This document shows positions 55,896-64,000 of a stretch of DNA of 64,000 nt, piece by piece (positions within the stretch are counted from its first letter, which is position 1; every line of letters begins with the position of its first letter). Origin of the DNA: Sphingomonas gei (lineage in GTDB: Bacteria; Pseudomonadota; Alphaproteobacteria; Sphingomonadales; Sphingomonadaceae); NCBI RefSeq assembly GCF_004792685.1, contig NZ_SRXT01000002.1, forward strand, positions 620,001 to 684,000, read 5' to 3'. Under the pieces are notes generated by a model. The model had not been told where the DNA came from, did no database searches, and saw only the letters and a list, made by a program, of their open reading frames with translations. The position numbers were made by a program, and so were the translations under genes.

Positions 55896-56726
55896 CTATC
55901 TGCGCGAGCGGCGCAGCGGCCGCACGTCGGGGCTCCAGCCCAGATCGGTGCTGATCTTCTGCGCGGTTTCGCGGACTTCGGCGCTCAGCGACTCCATCCG
56001 CGCGTCGTCCATATATTGCGCGGCGCTCGATACGCTGATCGCCGCGACGATTTTGCCCGAAACGTCGCGCACCGGGGCGGCGACGCAGCGGATCTGGTCC
56101 TCATTCTCCTCGAGGTCATAGGCATGGCCGGCATCCGCATAGCTCCGCATCCGCTCGAACCATGTCTCGCGGTTCGCGCGCGGCGCGCCATGCGCCTGGT
56201 CGGCCTCGAACAGCCGGGTCCACTCGGCTTCGCTGCTGTCGACCAGCAGCGCCTTGCCGAGCCCGGTCGACGTCAGCGGCTGGCGGTCGCCGATCCGGCT
56301 CGAGATCTCCACTCGGCGCCGGCCCGGAATCTTGTCGAGATAGAGCGCGAGATCGCCGTCCATCCGGCCGAGATGCACCGTGTCCTCGGAGGCGGCGGCC
56401 AGCTCTTCCATTCGCGGGCGCGCGATCTGGACGATGTCGGCTTGACTCTGCGCGAGGAAACCCAGCTGGATCAGCTTCGGACCGAGCTGATAGCCGTCGC
56501 GCGGCAGGTAGGTGAGGAAGCCCCGGTCGATCAGCGCGTTGGCCAGCCGGTGCGTAGTCGAACGGGTAAGGCTCATCCGCGCCGATAGCTCGGCAAGCTT
56601 GACCGGGCCGTCGATCACCTTGTCGAGCATGTCGAGCCCACGGATCAGCGTCTGGCTGCCCTGCACCTTGGGGCCCGCCTTCTTGGCCGCAGGTTCCGAT
56701 TCAGCGTTTGACGTGTCGCGTCTCAT
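55896..56726 (-). CDS. IclR-family transcriptional regulator of the rhamnose/pectin genes
   Basis: The 276-residue regulator has a charged N-terminal tail (residues 1-22), a winged helix (about 25-90, TLIRGLDMLDKVIDGPVKLAELSARMSLTRSTTHRLANALIDRGFLTYL) and the IclR effector domain (about 100-265). It heads the operon with rhamnose dehydrogenase and CE12, and is divergent from the rhamnonate dehydratase operon across 203 bases. KdgR, the classical pectin repressor of enterobacteria, is in the same family. It probably responds to a rhamnose- or uronate-derived intermediate. A CCCATAAAGTGAG site 16 bases before its start suggests autoregulation. Confidence 0.88.
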   Translation of the reverse strand: MRRDTSNAESEPAAKKAGPKVQGSQTLIRGLDMLDKVIDGPVKLAELSARMSLTRSTTHRLANALIDRGFLTYLPRDGYQLGPKLIQLGFLAQSQADIVQIARPRMEELAAASEDTVHLGRMDGDLALYLDKIPGRRRVEISSRIGDRQPLTSTGLGKALLVDSSEAEWTRLFEADQAHGAPRANRETWFERMRSYADAGHAYDLEENEDQIRCVAAPVRDVSGKIVAAISVSSAAQYMDDARMESLSAEVRETAQKISTDLGWSPDVRPLRRSRR

Positions 56727-56741
56727 CTCGTAACATCCTAT

Positions 56742-56754
56742 CCCATAAAGTGAG
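56742..56754. promoter_or_regulatory. Imperfect CCCA-N5-TGGG site upstream of the IclR gene
   Basis: CCCATAAAGTGAG matches the 13-base pattern of 46350 and 50990 with one change in the right arm (TGAG for TGGG). It lies 16 bases before the IclR start in the divergent control region (56727-56929), which holds no gene. Confidence 0.35.
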
Positions 56755-56929
56755 AAAGTAAAGCATCAGGAGGGGTGCGCAGCGGCGGAGCATTTGAGCT
56801 CCCGGCAGACCCTTTCAACAGGCATAGCGGCGAAACGTATCACATGCTGGTATGTCTTGCTCGCGATTTTTCACATTATCGGGTCACGTGTCCAGATGTG
56901 GTATGGGCGCGGCAAAGAGGATCAGAGAC

Positions 56930-58126
56930 GTGGCGGCAGCCGGCCTTTCCAAGATCAAGCACGTCCGTGCCTTCACCGTCCGCGGCGGTGGTGCCGATTA
57001 TCACGATCAGGGCGAAGGCCATTGGATCGACAATCACATCGCCACCCCGATGGCGCGCTATCCCGAATATCGCCAGTCGCGCCAGAGCTTCGGCATCAAT
57101 GTGCTCGGCACGCTGATCGTCGAGATCGAGGCGGAGGACGGCACGATCGGCTTCGCGGTAACCACCGGCGGCGAGCCGGCCGCGTTCATCGTCGAGAAGC
57201 ACCTCGCGCGCTTCCTAGAGGGGCGCGACCCGCGCGAAGTCGAGAAGATCTGGGATCAGATGTATTTCTCGACTCAATATTATGGCCGCAAGGGCCTCGT
57301 CGTGAACGCGATTTCGGGCGTCGATCTCGCTTTGTGGGACCTGCTCGGCAAATTGCGCGGCGAGCCGGTCTATCAGATGCTCGGCGGCGCGGTGCGCGAC
57401 GAACTGCAATTCTACGCGACGGGCGCGCGTCCGGACGTCGCCAAGGAGCTCGGCTTCATCGGCGGCAAGCTGCCGCTGCATCATGGCCCGGCCGAGGGCC
57501 TTGAAGGCCTGCACCAGAACATCGCCGAGCTGGCGGACATGCGTGCCAAGGTCGGCGACGATTTCTGGCTGATGCTCGATTGCTGGATGAGCCTCGATCT
57601 CGACTATGCAACGCGGCTCGCCCACCGCGCCTATCAGGAATGCGGGCTCAAATGGATCGAGGAGGCGCTCAGCCCCGACGATTACTGGGCCTATGCCGCG
57701 CTCAAGAAGAACGCCCCCAAGGGCCTGCTCGTCACCACCGGCGAGCATGAGGCCACGCGCTGGGGCTTCCGCATGCTGATGGACATGGAATGCTGCGACA
57801 TCATCCAGCCGGATGTGGGCTGGTGCGGCGGCGTCACCGAGCTGATCAAGATTGCCAATTACGCCGACAGCAAGGGCGTGATGATGATCCCGCACGGCTC
57901 CAGCGTGTACAGCTATCACTTCGTCATAACCCGGCATAACAGCCCGTTCGCCGAGTTTCTGATGATGCATCCGGGGCCGACCGAAGTCGTGCCCATGTTC
58001 CACCCGCAATTGATCGGCGAGCCGGTGCCCGTAAACGGGCGCCTGCACGTGAGCGCGCTCGACAAGCCCGGCTTCGGAGTCGAGCTCAACCGCGAGCTGC
58101 CGATGCACCGCCCCTACCCGCATTGA
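56930..58126 (+). CDS. L-rhamnonate dehydratase
   Basis: The 398-residue enolase-superfamily enzyme dehydrates L-rhamnonate to 2-keto-3-deoxy-L-rhamnonate. The probable metal ligands are the Asp in [11 protein letters not shown], the Glu in [12 protein letters not shown] and the Glu in [12 protein letters not shown]. The catalytic His is in [14 protein letters not shown]; the signature [30 protein letters not shown] is specific to rhamnonate dehydratases. GTG at 56930 with AAAGAGG nine bases upstream is the better start; ATG at 56903 lacks a ribosome-binding site but would add nine residues. It heads the six-gene operon. Confidence 0.92.
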   Translation: MAAAGLSKIKHVRAFTVRGGGADYHDQGEGHWIDNHIATPMARYPEYRQSRQSFGINVLGTLIVEIEAEDGTIGFAVTTGGEPAAFIVEKHLARFLEGRDPREVEKIWDQMYFSTQYYGRKGLVVNAISGVDLALWDLLGKLRGEPVYQMLGGAVRDELQFYATGARPDVAKELGFIGGKLPLHHGPAEGLEGLHQNIAELADMRAKVGDDFWLMLDCWMSLDLDYATRLAHRAYQECGLKWIEEALSPDDYWAYAALKKNAPKGLLVTTGEHEATRWGFRMLMDMECCDIIQPDVGWCGGVTELIKIANYADSKGVMMIPHGSSVYSYHFVITRHNSPFAEFLMMHPGPTEVVPMFHPQLIGEPVPVNGRLHVSALDKPGFGVELNRELPMHRPYPH

Positions 58127-58145
58127 GAACGAGAGACCTGATCCC

Positions 58146-59000
58146 ATGAAACTCTGCCGTTTTGGACCCGCCGGTAGCGAACGCCCCGGCCTGATCGATG
58201 CCGACGGCGCGATCCGCGACTTGTCGGGCGTCATCGCCGATGTCGGCCCCGCCGAAATCTCGCCCGAGGGGCTGGCCAAGCTCGCCGCGATCGACCCGGC
58301 CTCGCTGCCCAAGGTGGATGGCAATCCGCGCTACGGCGCCTGCGTCACCGGCACGCGCCAGTTCGTCGCGATCGGCCTCAACTTCGCCGATCACGCGGCC
58401 GAATCGAACCTGCCGATTCCCGAGGAGCCGGTGGTCTTCCAGAAATGGGTGACCTGCATCCAGGGGCCGAACGACCCGGTGACGATCCCCAGAGATTCGA
58501 AGAAGACCGATTGGGAAGTCGAGCTCGGCGTGATCATCGGCAAGCGCGCTTCCTATGTCGAGGAGGCCGACGCGCTGAACCACGTCGCCGGCTATTGCGT
58601 GGTCGACGACGTTTCCGAGCGCCACTGGCAGACCGAGCGGGGCATGACCTGGGACAAGGGCAAGGGCTTCCCGACCTTCGGACCCGTCGGCCCCTGGCTG
58701 GTCACCGCCGACGAGGTCGGCGATGTGCAGAACCTCAAGATGTGGCTCGACGTCAACGGCGAGCGCAAGCAGGACGGCTCGACCAGGACGATGATCTTCA
58801 CCGTCGCGCAGATCGTGGCGTATCTCTCGCAGTTCATGATCCTCGAGCCCGGCGACATCATCACCACCGGCACCCCTCCCGGCGTCGGCCTCGGCCAGAA
58901 GCCCGAACCCTGGTATCTCAAGGCGGGCGACGTCGTCACGCTCGGCATCGAAAAGCTCGGCGAGCAGCGCCAGGAATTCGTCGCATGGGTGGCCGAATGA
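58146..59000 (+). CDS. 2,4-diketo-3-deoxy-L-rhamnonate hydrolase (FAH family)
   Basis: The 284-residue protein belongs to the fumarylacetoacetate hydrolase family. FVAIGLNFADHAAESNLPIPEEPVVFQKWVTCIQGPND, DWEVELGVIIGKRASYVEEADALNHVAGYCVVDDVSERHWQ and GDIITTGTPPGVGLGQKP carry the metal-binding Glu/Glu/Asp set. In the pathway described from Sphingomonas (LRA6) this enzyme splits 2,4-diketo-3-deoxyrhamnonate into pyruvate and L-lactate. The call rests on family and context. It begins 20 bases after the dehydratase and overlaps the next gene by four bases. Confidence 0.85.
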   Translation: MKLCRFGPAGSERPGLIDADGAIRDLSGVIADVGPAEISPEGLAKLAAIDPASLPKVDGNPRYGACVTGTRQFVAIGLNFADHAAESNLPIPEEPVVFQKWVTCIQGPNDPVTIPRDSKKTDWEVELGVIIGKRASYVEEADALNHVAGYCVVDDVSERHWQTERGMTWDKGKGFPTFGPVGPWLVTADEVGDVQNLKMWLDVNGERKQDGSTRTMIFTVAQIVAYLSQFMILEPGDIITTGTPPGVGLGQKPEPWYLKAGDVVTLGIEKLGEQRQEFVAWVAE

Positions 59001-59746
59001 CCGTTTATTCCGGTCGTTTCGAAGGCCGCACCGCAGTCATCACCGGCGGCACCGGGGGCCTCGGCCTCGCAGTGGCGCGCCGCTTCATCGCCGAAGGCGG
59101 CCAGGTCGCGCTTTGGGACATGAATGCCGAGGCGCTTGCCCAGGCCGCCGGCGAGATCGGCGCGAAGCACCTCGTCGCTCTCGACGTCTCGGATCCTGCG
59201 GCAGTGGCGCAGGCCGCCAGGGACACCGCGGCGGCACTCGGTCGGATCGACGTTCTGGTAAATTCGGCGGGCATCACCGGGGCGACCGCGCCGGTGCACG
59301 AATATCCGCTCGACAGCTGGCAGCGCGTGATCGACATCAACCTCAACGGGCTGTTCTATTGCTGCCGCGAAGTGGTCCCGGTGATGCTGGCGAACGGCTA
59401 TGGCCGCATCGTCAACGTCGCCTCGGTCGCCGGCAAGGAAGGCAATCCCAACGCCTCGGCTTACTCGGCCTCCAAGGCGGGCGTGATCGGCCTCACCAAG
59501 TCGCTCGGCAAGGAGCTGGCCGGCAAGGGCATCATCGCCAACGCGCTGACTCCGGCGACGTTCGAGAGCCCGATCCTCGATCAGCTTCCGCCGAGTCAGG
59601 TCGATTACATGCGCTCGAGGATTCCGATGGGCCGGCTCGGCGAAGCCGAGGAAAGCGCCGCGATGATCCTGTTCATGGCGAGCGAGGAATGCAGCTTCAC
59701 CACCGCTTCGACCTTCGACACCTCGGGCGGGCGGACGACGTACTGA
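58997..59746 (+). CDS. 2-keto-3-deoxy-L-rhamnonate 4-dehydrogenase, SDR family
   Basis: The 249-residue short-chain dehydrogenase has TGGTGGLG (16-23), Asp41 after strand 2 (LWDMN, favouring NAD+), NSAG (89-92), and Ser143, Tyr156 and Lys160 (YSASK). It would oxidise 2-keto-3-deoxy-L-rhamnonate at C4 to the diketo acid (LRA5 step) consumed by the preceding hydrolase. Its start overlaps that gene (ATGA), so the pair is translationally coupled. A family B repeat follows before the lactonase gene. Confidence 0.85.
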   Translation: MTVYSGRFEGRTAVITGGTGGLGLAVARRFIAEGGQVALWDMNAEALAQAAGEIGAKHLVALDVSDPAAVAQAARDTAAALGRIDVLVNSAGITGATAPVHEYPLDSWQRVIDINLNGLFYCCREVVPVMLANGYGRIVNVASVAGKEGNPNASAYSASKAGVIGLTKSLGKELAGKGIIANALTPATFESPILDQLPPSQVDYMRSRIPMGRLGEAEESAAMILFMASEECSFTTASTFDTSGGRTTY

Positions 59747-59750
59747 CAAC

Positions 59751-59831
59751 CGTCATCCCGGCGAAAGCCGGGATCTCAGGCGGCAAGCGAACGGCGTGCG
59801 GCACGAGATCCCGGCTTTCGCCGGGACGACG
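59751..59831. repeat. Family B paired inverted repeat, copy 5 (inside the rhamnose operon)
   Basis: CGTCATCCCGGCGAAAGCCG and CGGCTTTCGCCGGGACGACG, with GGGATCTC/GAGATCCC next to the stems, fill the 101 bases between the dehydrogenase and lactonase genes. Confidence 0.8.
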
Positions 59832-59847
59832 ATAAGGAGAGGGGAAA

Positions 59848-60750
59848 ATGGCGCGCGATCTGCCGTTCATCGATGCCCATGTGCATCTCTGGGATCTGGA
59901 TCGCATCGCCTATCCCTGGCTGACGCCGCCCTTCGCCGATGACGGCCCGAACGGCAGCGTCGAGCCGATCGCCAGGACCTACCTCCTCGACGATTATCTC
60001 GCCGACGCATCGGGCTGGGACGTCCGCGGCATCGTCCATGTCGATGCGGGCGCCGAGGCCGGCGCCGCGCTCGCCGAAACCGAATGGTTGCAGGGCATCG
60101 CTGTCGATCGCGGCATGCCCAATGCGATCATCGCCTTCGCGGCCCTCGATGACCCGAACGTCGAGGCGCTGCTCGAAGCGCACGCCGCGCATCCCAACGT
60201 CCGCGGCATTCGCCACATCGTCAACTGGCACGCCGATCCGCGCCGCAGCTACACTCCGCGCGACGTCACGCAGGACGCGGCGTGGGAGAAGGGCTTCGGA
60301 CTGCTCGCCAAATATGACCTCAGCTTCGATCTTCAGGCCTATCCCGGCCAGTTCCCCGGTCTCGCGAGGCTGATCGCGCGGCACCCCGAAACGCAGGTCG
60401 TGATCAACCACACCGGCATGGCCGTCCCCGGCGAATGGGACCAGTGGCGCACCGGCATGAGCGCACTCGCGGCGCTGCCCAATGTCGCCACCAAGCTCTC
60501 GGGCATGGGTTTCACGCATCGCCCGTGGTCCCTGGATCAGGCGCGAGCGTACGTCTTGGAGGCGATCGAACTGTTCGGCGACGACCGCGCAATGTTCGCC
60601 AGCGACTTCCCGACCGACAAGCTCTTCGGAAGCTTCGCGCAGCATCTCGACGCCTATGCCGAGATCACCTCCGATTTCAGCGAGTCCGAGCGCCGCGCGC
60701 TCTGGGCGCGCAACGCCAACCGCATCTACCGGCTCGGGCTGGACGTCTAG
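59848..60750 (+). CDS. L-rhamnono-lactonase (amidohydrolase family)
   Basis: The 300-residue metal-dependent hydrolase is of the COG3618 type: IDAHVHLWDLDRIAYPWLTPPF at the N-terminus (HxH metal site), GIRHIVNWHAD, VVINHTGM and AMFASDFPTDKLFG with the C-terminal Asp. This group includes lactonases of L-rhamnose and L-fucose breakdown. In context it opens L-rhamnono-lactone to L-rhamnonate (LRA2 step), completing the pathway. AAGGAGAGGGG precedes the ATG. Confidence 0.85.
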   Translation: MARDLPFIDAHVHLWDLDRIAYPWLTPPFADDGPNGSVEPIARTYLLDDYLADASGWDVRGIVHVDAGAEAGAALAETEWLQGIAVDRGMPNAIIAFAALDDPNVEALLEAHAAHPNVRGIRHIVNWHADPRRSYTPRDVTQDAAWEKGFGLLAKYDLSFDLQAYPGQFPGLARLIARHPETQVVINHTGMAVPGEWDQWRTGMSALAALPNVATKLSGMGFTHRPWSLDQARAYVLEAIELFGDDRAMFASDFPTDKLFGSFAQHLDAYAEITSDFSESERRALWARNANRIYRLGLDV

Positions 60751-60758
60751 AGGGACAT

Positions 60759-62000
60759 ATGAGCGACACCCAGGACCATAAGTGGCGCAACACGATCCTC
60801 GCGGGGCTCGCCAATTATATCGACGCGGGCTCGATCGTCGCCGGCTCGGTGGCGCTCGGATTGTGGAAGCAGATCTACGGCCTGTCGGACGGCTTCATCG
60901 GGCTGATCGGCGCGTTCAGCGCCAATGCGATATCGGCGGGCATCGGCGCGCTGATCGGCGGCATCCTGTGCGACAAGTTCGGCCGCAAGAAGATCTACCA
61001 GTTCGACATGATCTTCTACGCGTTCGGCATGCTGTTCCTCGTCTTCGCCTCGGCGCCGTGGATGATCGTGTTGGGCTTCGTGCTGGTCGGCCTCGCGGTC
61101 GGCGCGGACATCCCCGCGTCCTGGTCGCTGATCGCCGAGCAGGCGCCCGACGACAAGCGCGGCGCGCATTCGGGCGTCGCGCAATTGCTCTGGTATCTGG
61201 GGCCGGTGGCGGTGCTCGTCGCGGCCTATTTCCTCCAGCCATGGGGGATCACCGGCGTCCGCTGGATCTTCGCGCACCTTGCAGTGCTGGCGATCGCGCT
61301 GACCTTCCTGCGCTCGCGGATGCGCGAGTCCGAGCGCTGGGAGGAGGCGCAGGCCGCCGCGGTCGGCCAGCCGGCGAGCCGCGGCTGGCGCGAATTGTTC
61401 AGCCCGCGCTATCTCGGCGCGATCCTGTTTCTCGCGTCGATGTATGGCTTCTGGAACCTGTGGGCAGGCTTCAACGGCTTCTTCACGCCGTATCTGGTCA
61501 AGGAGCACAACCTGCCCGAATGGGTCGCGACGATCGTGCCGGCGGCCTATTTCCTGATCGGGATGATCTCGATCCTCACGATCTTCATGACGCTGTCGGA
61601 CAAGGTCAATCAGCGCCTGCTGTTCGGCATCTCCGCGGCGCTGCACGTCGTCGGCATGGGGATCCTCGCGATCTTCGGCTTCACGCTCGAAGTCTACATC
61701 CTCCATGTCGTCATCATGGGTGTCGCCGGCGGCTTCGGCGCGCAGAGCTTCTTCCAGCTCTGGTCCGCCGAACTCTTCCCGACCACGATCCGCTCCACCG
61801 CACAGGGTCTGACCTTCGCGATCGTGCGCATCAGTCTCGGCATCTGGAGCTTCTTCGTGCCCTGGCTCGCCTCCTACGATTATACCACGCTCGCCTGGAT
61901 CCTCACCGGGTTCCTGATCGCCTCGGGGGTGATCGGACTGGTCTGGGCGCCGCGCAACGAAGGCAAGTCGCTCGAGGAGATCGCGGCCGAGCGGGCGTGA
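60759..62000 (+). CDS. MFS sugar transporter, probably L-rhamnose uptake
   Basis: The 413-residue inner-membrane protein has 12 predicted segments and sugar-porter-like signatures: ILCDKFGRKKIYQFDM after helix 2, LVGLAVGADIPASWSLIAEQAPDDKRG, and GAQSFFQLWSAELFPTTIRSTAQGLTFAIVR in the second half. Its place between the lactonase and GH43 genes suggests import of L-rhamnose or another RG-I monosaccharide. ATG at 60759 lies 8 bases after the lactonase stop with AGAGGGA just upstream. Confidence 0.85.
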   Translation: MSDTQDHKWRNTILAGLANYIDAGSIVAGSVALGLWKQIYGLSDGFIGLIGAFSANAISAGIGALIGGILCDKFGRKKIYQFDMIFYAFGMLFLVFASAPWMIVLGFVLVGLAVGADIPASWSLIAEQAPDDKRGAHSGVAQLLWYLGPVAVLVAAYFLQPWGITGVRWIFAHLAVLAIALTFLRSRMRESERWEEAQAAAVGQPASRGWRELFSPRYLGAILFLASMYGFWNLWAGFNGFFTPYLVKEHNLPEWVATIVPAAYFLIGMISILTIFMTLSDKVNQRLLFGISAALHVVGMGILAIFGFTLEVYILHVVIMGVAGGFGAQSFFQLWSAELFPTTIRSTAQGLTFAIVRISLGIWSFFVPWLASYDYTTLAWILTGFLIASGVIGLVWAPRNEGKSLEEIAAERA

Positions 62001-62014
62001 AGGGAAGGAAGAGC

Positions 62015-63085
62015 ATGCAGCTCCAGCACCTGTTAGCCGCGCTCGCCGTCCTCCTCACGACGCCCGCCGCCGCGCAGCAGAAACCCGCCGAGGCGCCGCT
62101 GCTGCTGCCCCAGATGCAGCTCCACGACCCCTTCATAGTCGCCGACAAGGCCAGCCGGACCTATTACCTGTTTACCCGCAACGAGACCGCAATGACCGGC
62201 GATCGCCGGCTCGGTACGATGGTCTACACCAGCAAGGATCTCAAACACTGGACTCGCCCGCGCGTCGCGTTCGCACTCCCCGAGGGAACTTGGGCCAAGA
62301 GCGGTTCCTGGGCGCCCGAAGTGCATGCGTGGAAAGGCAAATACTACCTCTTCACTACCTTCCACGACGAGGCCGCGACGCTGCCACCGGCGGGCAGCCG
62401 CAAGCCCTATCGCCGCGGCACTATCCTCGCGGTCGCCGACAAGGTCGATGGCCCGTATCGCGTGGTCCGAAACGGTGAGCCGATCGCGCCGAAGGAGCGC
62501 ATGACCCTCGACGGGACGCTCCACGTCGATGCCGCGGGCAAGCCGTGGCTCGTCTACGCGCACGAGTGGCTCCAGACCAGGGTCGGCACGATCGAGGCGA
62601 TCCCGCTCGACGACAGTCTCGCCGCCGAGGGCCCGCCGCGCATCCTGTTCCGCGCCAATCAAGCGCCCTGGGCCAGGGGCCAGCGCCAGCCTGATGGCGA
62701 CACCGTCTGGGTCACTGATGGCCCCGAATTCTACCGCACCGGCACCGGCGCTTTGGTGATGCTGTGGTCGAGCTATGGCGAGCGCGGCTATGTACAGTCG
62801 ATCGCGCGCTCGAAATCGGGCGGCCTCGAAGGTCCGTGGGAGCAACTCGATCCTCTGGTCCGCCGCGACAGTGGCCACGGCATGCTGTTCCGCGCGTTCG
62901 ACGGCCGCCTGATGATGGTCCTCCACCGGCCGTTCACGCTGGCGCTCGGCAAGCTCTACGAGATGAAGGACGCCGGCGACCGCGTCGAAGTCGTTCGCGA
63001 GGCGACCGAGTTGGATCTCGAGGCCTATCCGACGCACCCCTGTATCCAGCCGCACACCCCGAGCGAACGAAAGGTAGAGTGCTGA
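62015..63085 (+). CDS. glycoside hydrolase family 43-like protein, exported
   Basis: The 356-residue protein has a signal peptide (MQLQHLLAALAVLLTTPAAAQ) and a five-bladed propeller of the GH43 type. MQLHDPFIVADKASRTYYLFTR carries the general base Asp, SGSWAPEVHAWKGKYYLFTTFH is the usual second motif, RMTLDGTLHVDAAGKPWLVYAHEW the third, and TDGPEFYR would hold the acid Glu. GH43 enzymes remove alpha-L-arabinofuranose or beta-linked sugars, so it probably trims arabinan or galactan side chains. It is the last gene of the operon and converges on the next gene with 28 bases between. Confidence 0.8.
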   Translation: MQLQHLLAALAVLLTTPAAAQQKPAEAPLLLPQMQLHDPFIVADKASRTYYLFTRNETAMTGDRRLGTMVYTSKDLKHWTRPRVAFALPEGTWAKSGSWAPEVHAWKGKYYLFTTFHDEAATLPPAGSRKPYRRGTILAVADKVDGPYRVVRNGEPIAPKERMTLDGTLHVDAAGKPWLVYAHEWLQTRVGTIEAIPLDDSLAAEGPPRILFRANQAPWARGQRQPDGDTVWVTDGPEFYRTGTGALVMLWSSYGERGYVQSIARSKSGGLEGPWEQLDPLVRRDSGHGMLFRAFDGRLMMVLHRPFTLALGKLYEMKDAGDRVEVVREATELDLEAYPTHPCIQPHTPSERKVEC

Positions 63086-63113
63086 GAAGACTCGGGGCAC
63101 TAATTCGGCGGTA

Positions 63114-64000
63114 TCAGTCGAGCTTCAAATCCGCGACTGCGGTTGCCGCGAGCAGGAACGCGCCGACGCCGTAATATTGCGTGTCGGTCGCCAGCACCTG
63201 TTCGGGCCGATCGCTGACCTGCTGCACCCAGCCGAGCCGGCCGTCGGGCTGGATCGAGCGGGCGAGCGCAACCCAGCCTTTCCGCACCGCCGGCGCATAT
63301 TCGGCGCGCGGCAGCAACCCCGCCTTGATGCCCCAGGCGAGTCCAAAGGTGTAGAACCCCGTGCCGCTCGATTCAGGCGGCGAATCCTCGGGCGCGAGCA
63401 GCGAAGGCGCCCAAAACCCATCGGCCTTTTGTGTCGCCTTTACCTTGCCCGCCATTTCGACGAACAATGCCTCGAGCTTCCTCCGGTCGGGATCGCCCTT
63501 CGGCAGCTTGGGGATCATCAGCGCGAGCCCGGCGAGCACCCAGCCATTGCCGCGACTCCAGAACATCTTTCGGCCTTTGGCATCGCGCCGGTCGAAGAAG
63601 CGGCTGTCGCGATAGAAGAGCCGCTCCGCCGGATCGTAGAGGAAGTTGACCGTCGCCCAGACCTCGCGCAACGCATAGTCGCGGTAGCGCCGGTCACCGG
63701 TCTGGTTCGATAGCTCGAGCATCGCCGGCGGCGCCATGAACAGCGCGTCGCACCAGCACCAGCGTGCGAGGCACTCGGTGGCGCCGTATCCCCCCTTTTC
63801 CGGAACCACGAAGGCGAGGGTGACGCGCGGGGCGTTATCGACGACATTGTCGAACACGCGGCGCACGGGGCGCAACGCATCGGGGTCTGCGCCGTGCTTC
63901 GCTGCCCAGAGATAGCTCTGGGTGATTGCGTGATCGTCGGCGAAAAAGGGCAGGCGGCCTGGCTGCCATTGATTGGCGCGCCCCATATCGAGGATCGCCT
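63114..64000 (-). CDS. second GH105/GH88-type unsaturated glycuronyl hydrolase (cut by window end)
   Basis: At least 295 residues are visible; the N-terminus lies beyond the window (the codons before the first visible Met read AILD in frame). An (alpha/alpha)6-barrel is indicated by FFADDHAITQSYLWAAKHGADP, WCWCDALFMAPPAMLELSNQTGDRRYRDYALREVWATVNFLYDPAERLFYRDSRFF, MFWSRGNGWVLAGLALMI and SSGTGFYTFGLAWGIKAGLL. The Asp in WCDALFM fits the catalytic position. It differs in sequence from the GH105 at 41811-42926, so the two probably act on different unsaturated oligomers or in different compartments. Confidence 0.85.
   Translation of the reverse strand, partial: AILDMGRANQWQPGRLPFFADDHAITQSYLWAAKHGADPDALRPVRRVFDNVVDNAPRVTLAFVVPEKGGYGATECLARWCWCDALFMAPPAMLELSNQTGDRRYRDYALREVWATVNFLYDPAERLFYRDSRFFDRRDAKGRKMFWSRGNGWVLAGLALMIPKLPKGDPDRRKLEALFVEMAGKVKATQKADGFWAPSLLAPEDSPPESSGTGFYTFGLAWGIKAGLLPRAEYAPAVRKGWVALARSIQPDGRLGWVQQVSDRPEQVLATDTQYYGVGAFLLAATAVADLKLD

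Noticed and set aside
51100-64000. A defence or secondary-metabolite island
   Set aside because: Every gene in this part has a carbohydrate-related family assignment; no nuclease, toxin, NRPS/PKS or phage gene is visible.

Overview
The window looks like chromosome from a sphingomonad (Sphingomonadaceae, probably Sphingomonas). The support is high GC throughout, a stand-alone F1 operon (atpH-atpA-atpG-atpD-atpC) of the alphaproteobacterial type with a short epsilon subunit, TonB-dependent receptors of the sphingomonad style, a PhaR/PhaA/PhaC-like cluster, and an L-rhamnose oxidation pathway of the kind described from Sphingomonas. The species assignment is inference; no rRNA gene is present.

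The left part (1 to about 36 kb) is mostly conserved housekeeping DNA. In order it holds: the start of a TonB-dependent receptor; polyhydroxyalkanoate genes (PhaC-like hydrolase, thiolase, PhaR); a soluble chemotaxis-type receptor with reversed domain order; an exported methyltransferase; a retropepsin-PDZ protein; a lone CpaF ATPase; the F1 ATP synthase operon; a DEAD-box helicase; a PilZ-like protein; ada with a DUF1203 gene; two exported peptidases; priA; a DUF2490 protein; transaldolase; ohr/ohrR; a XerC-type recombinase; DedA; and the gshB-yraN / rsmI / lpoA / hemW neighbourhood, ending at a tRNA-Gly(TCC). Three families of paired inverted repeats (REP-like, here called A, B and C) occupy the gaps, including three positions in and just after the atp operon.

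The right part (36 to 64 kb) is one catabolic locus for pectin, specifically rhamnogalacturonan I (RG-I). It encodes a sugar-oligomer symporter, PL22, GH2, GH105, GH35, L-rhamnose mutarotase, GH28, two CE12 acetylesterases, PL11 rhamnogalacturonan lyase, a large TonB-dependent receptor, a GH43-like enzyme, an MFS transporter and a second GH105 gene cut by the window end. Around an IclR regulator lies a full set of genes for non-phosphorylated L-rhamnose oxidation: rhamnose dehydrogenase, rhamnonolactonase, rhamnonate dehydratase, keto-deoxyrhamnonate dehydrogenase and diketo-deoxyrhamnonate hydrolase.

Read together, the locus would import RG-I fragments through the receptor, deacetylate and cut them, strip galactose or arabinose side chains, release L-rhamnose and (unsaturated) galacturonate, and oxidise rhamnose to pyruvate and L-lactate. 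A 13-bp palindrome, CCCA-N5-TGGG with an A/T-only centre, precedes two of the pectin operons, and a one-mismatch form lies just upstream of the IclR gene. It is a candidate operator for the whole regulon. I saw no CRISPR array, prophage, insertion sequence or defence system.
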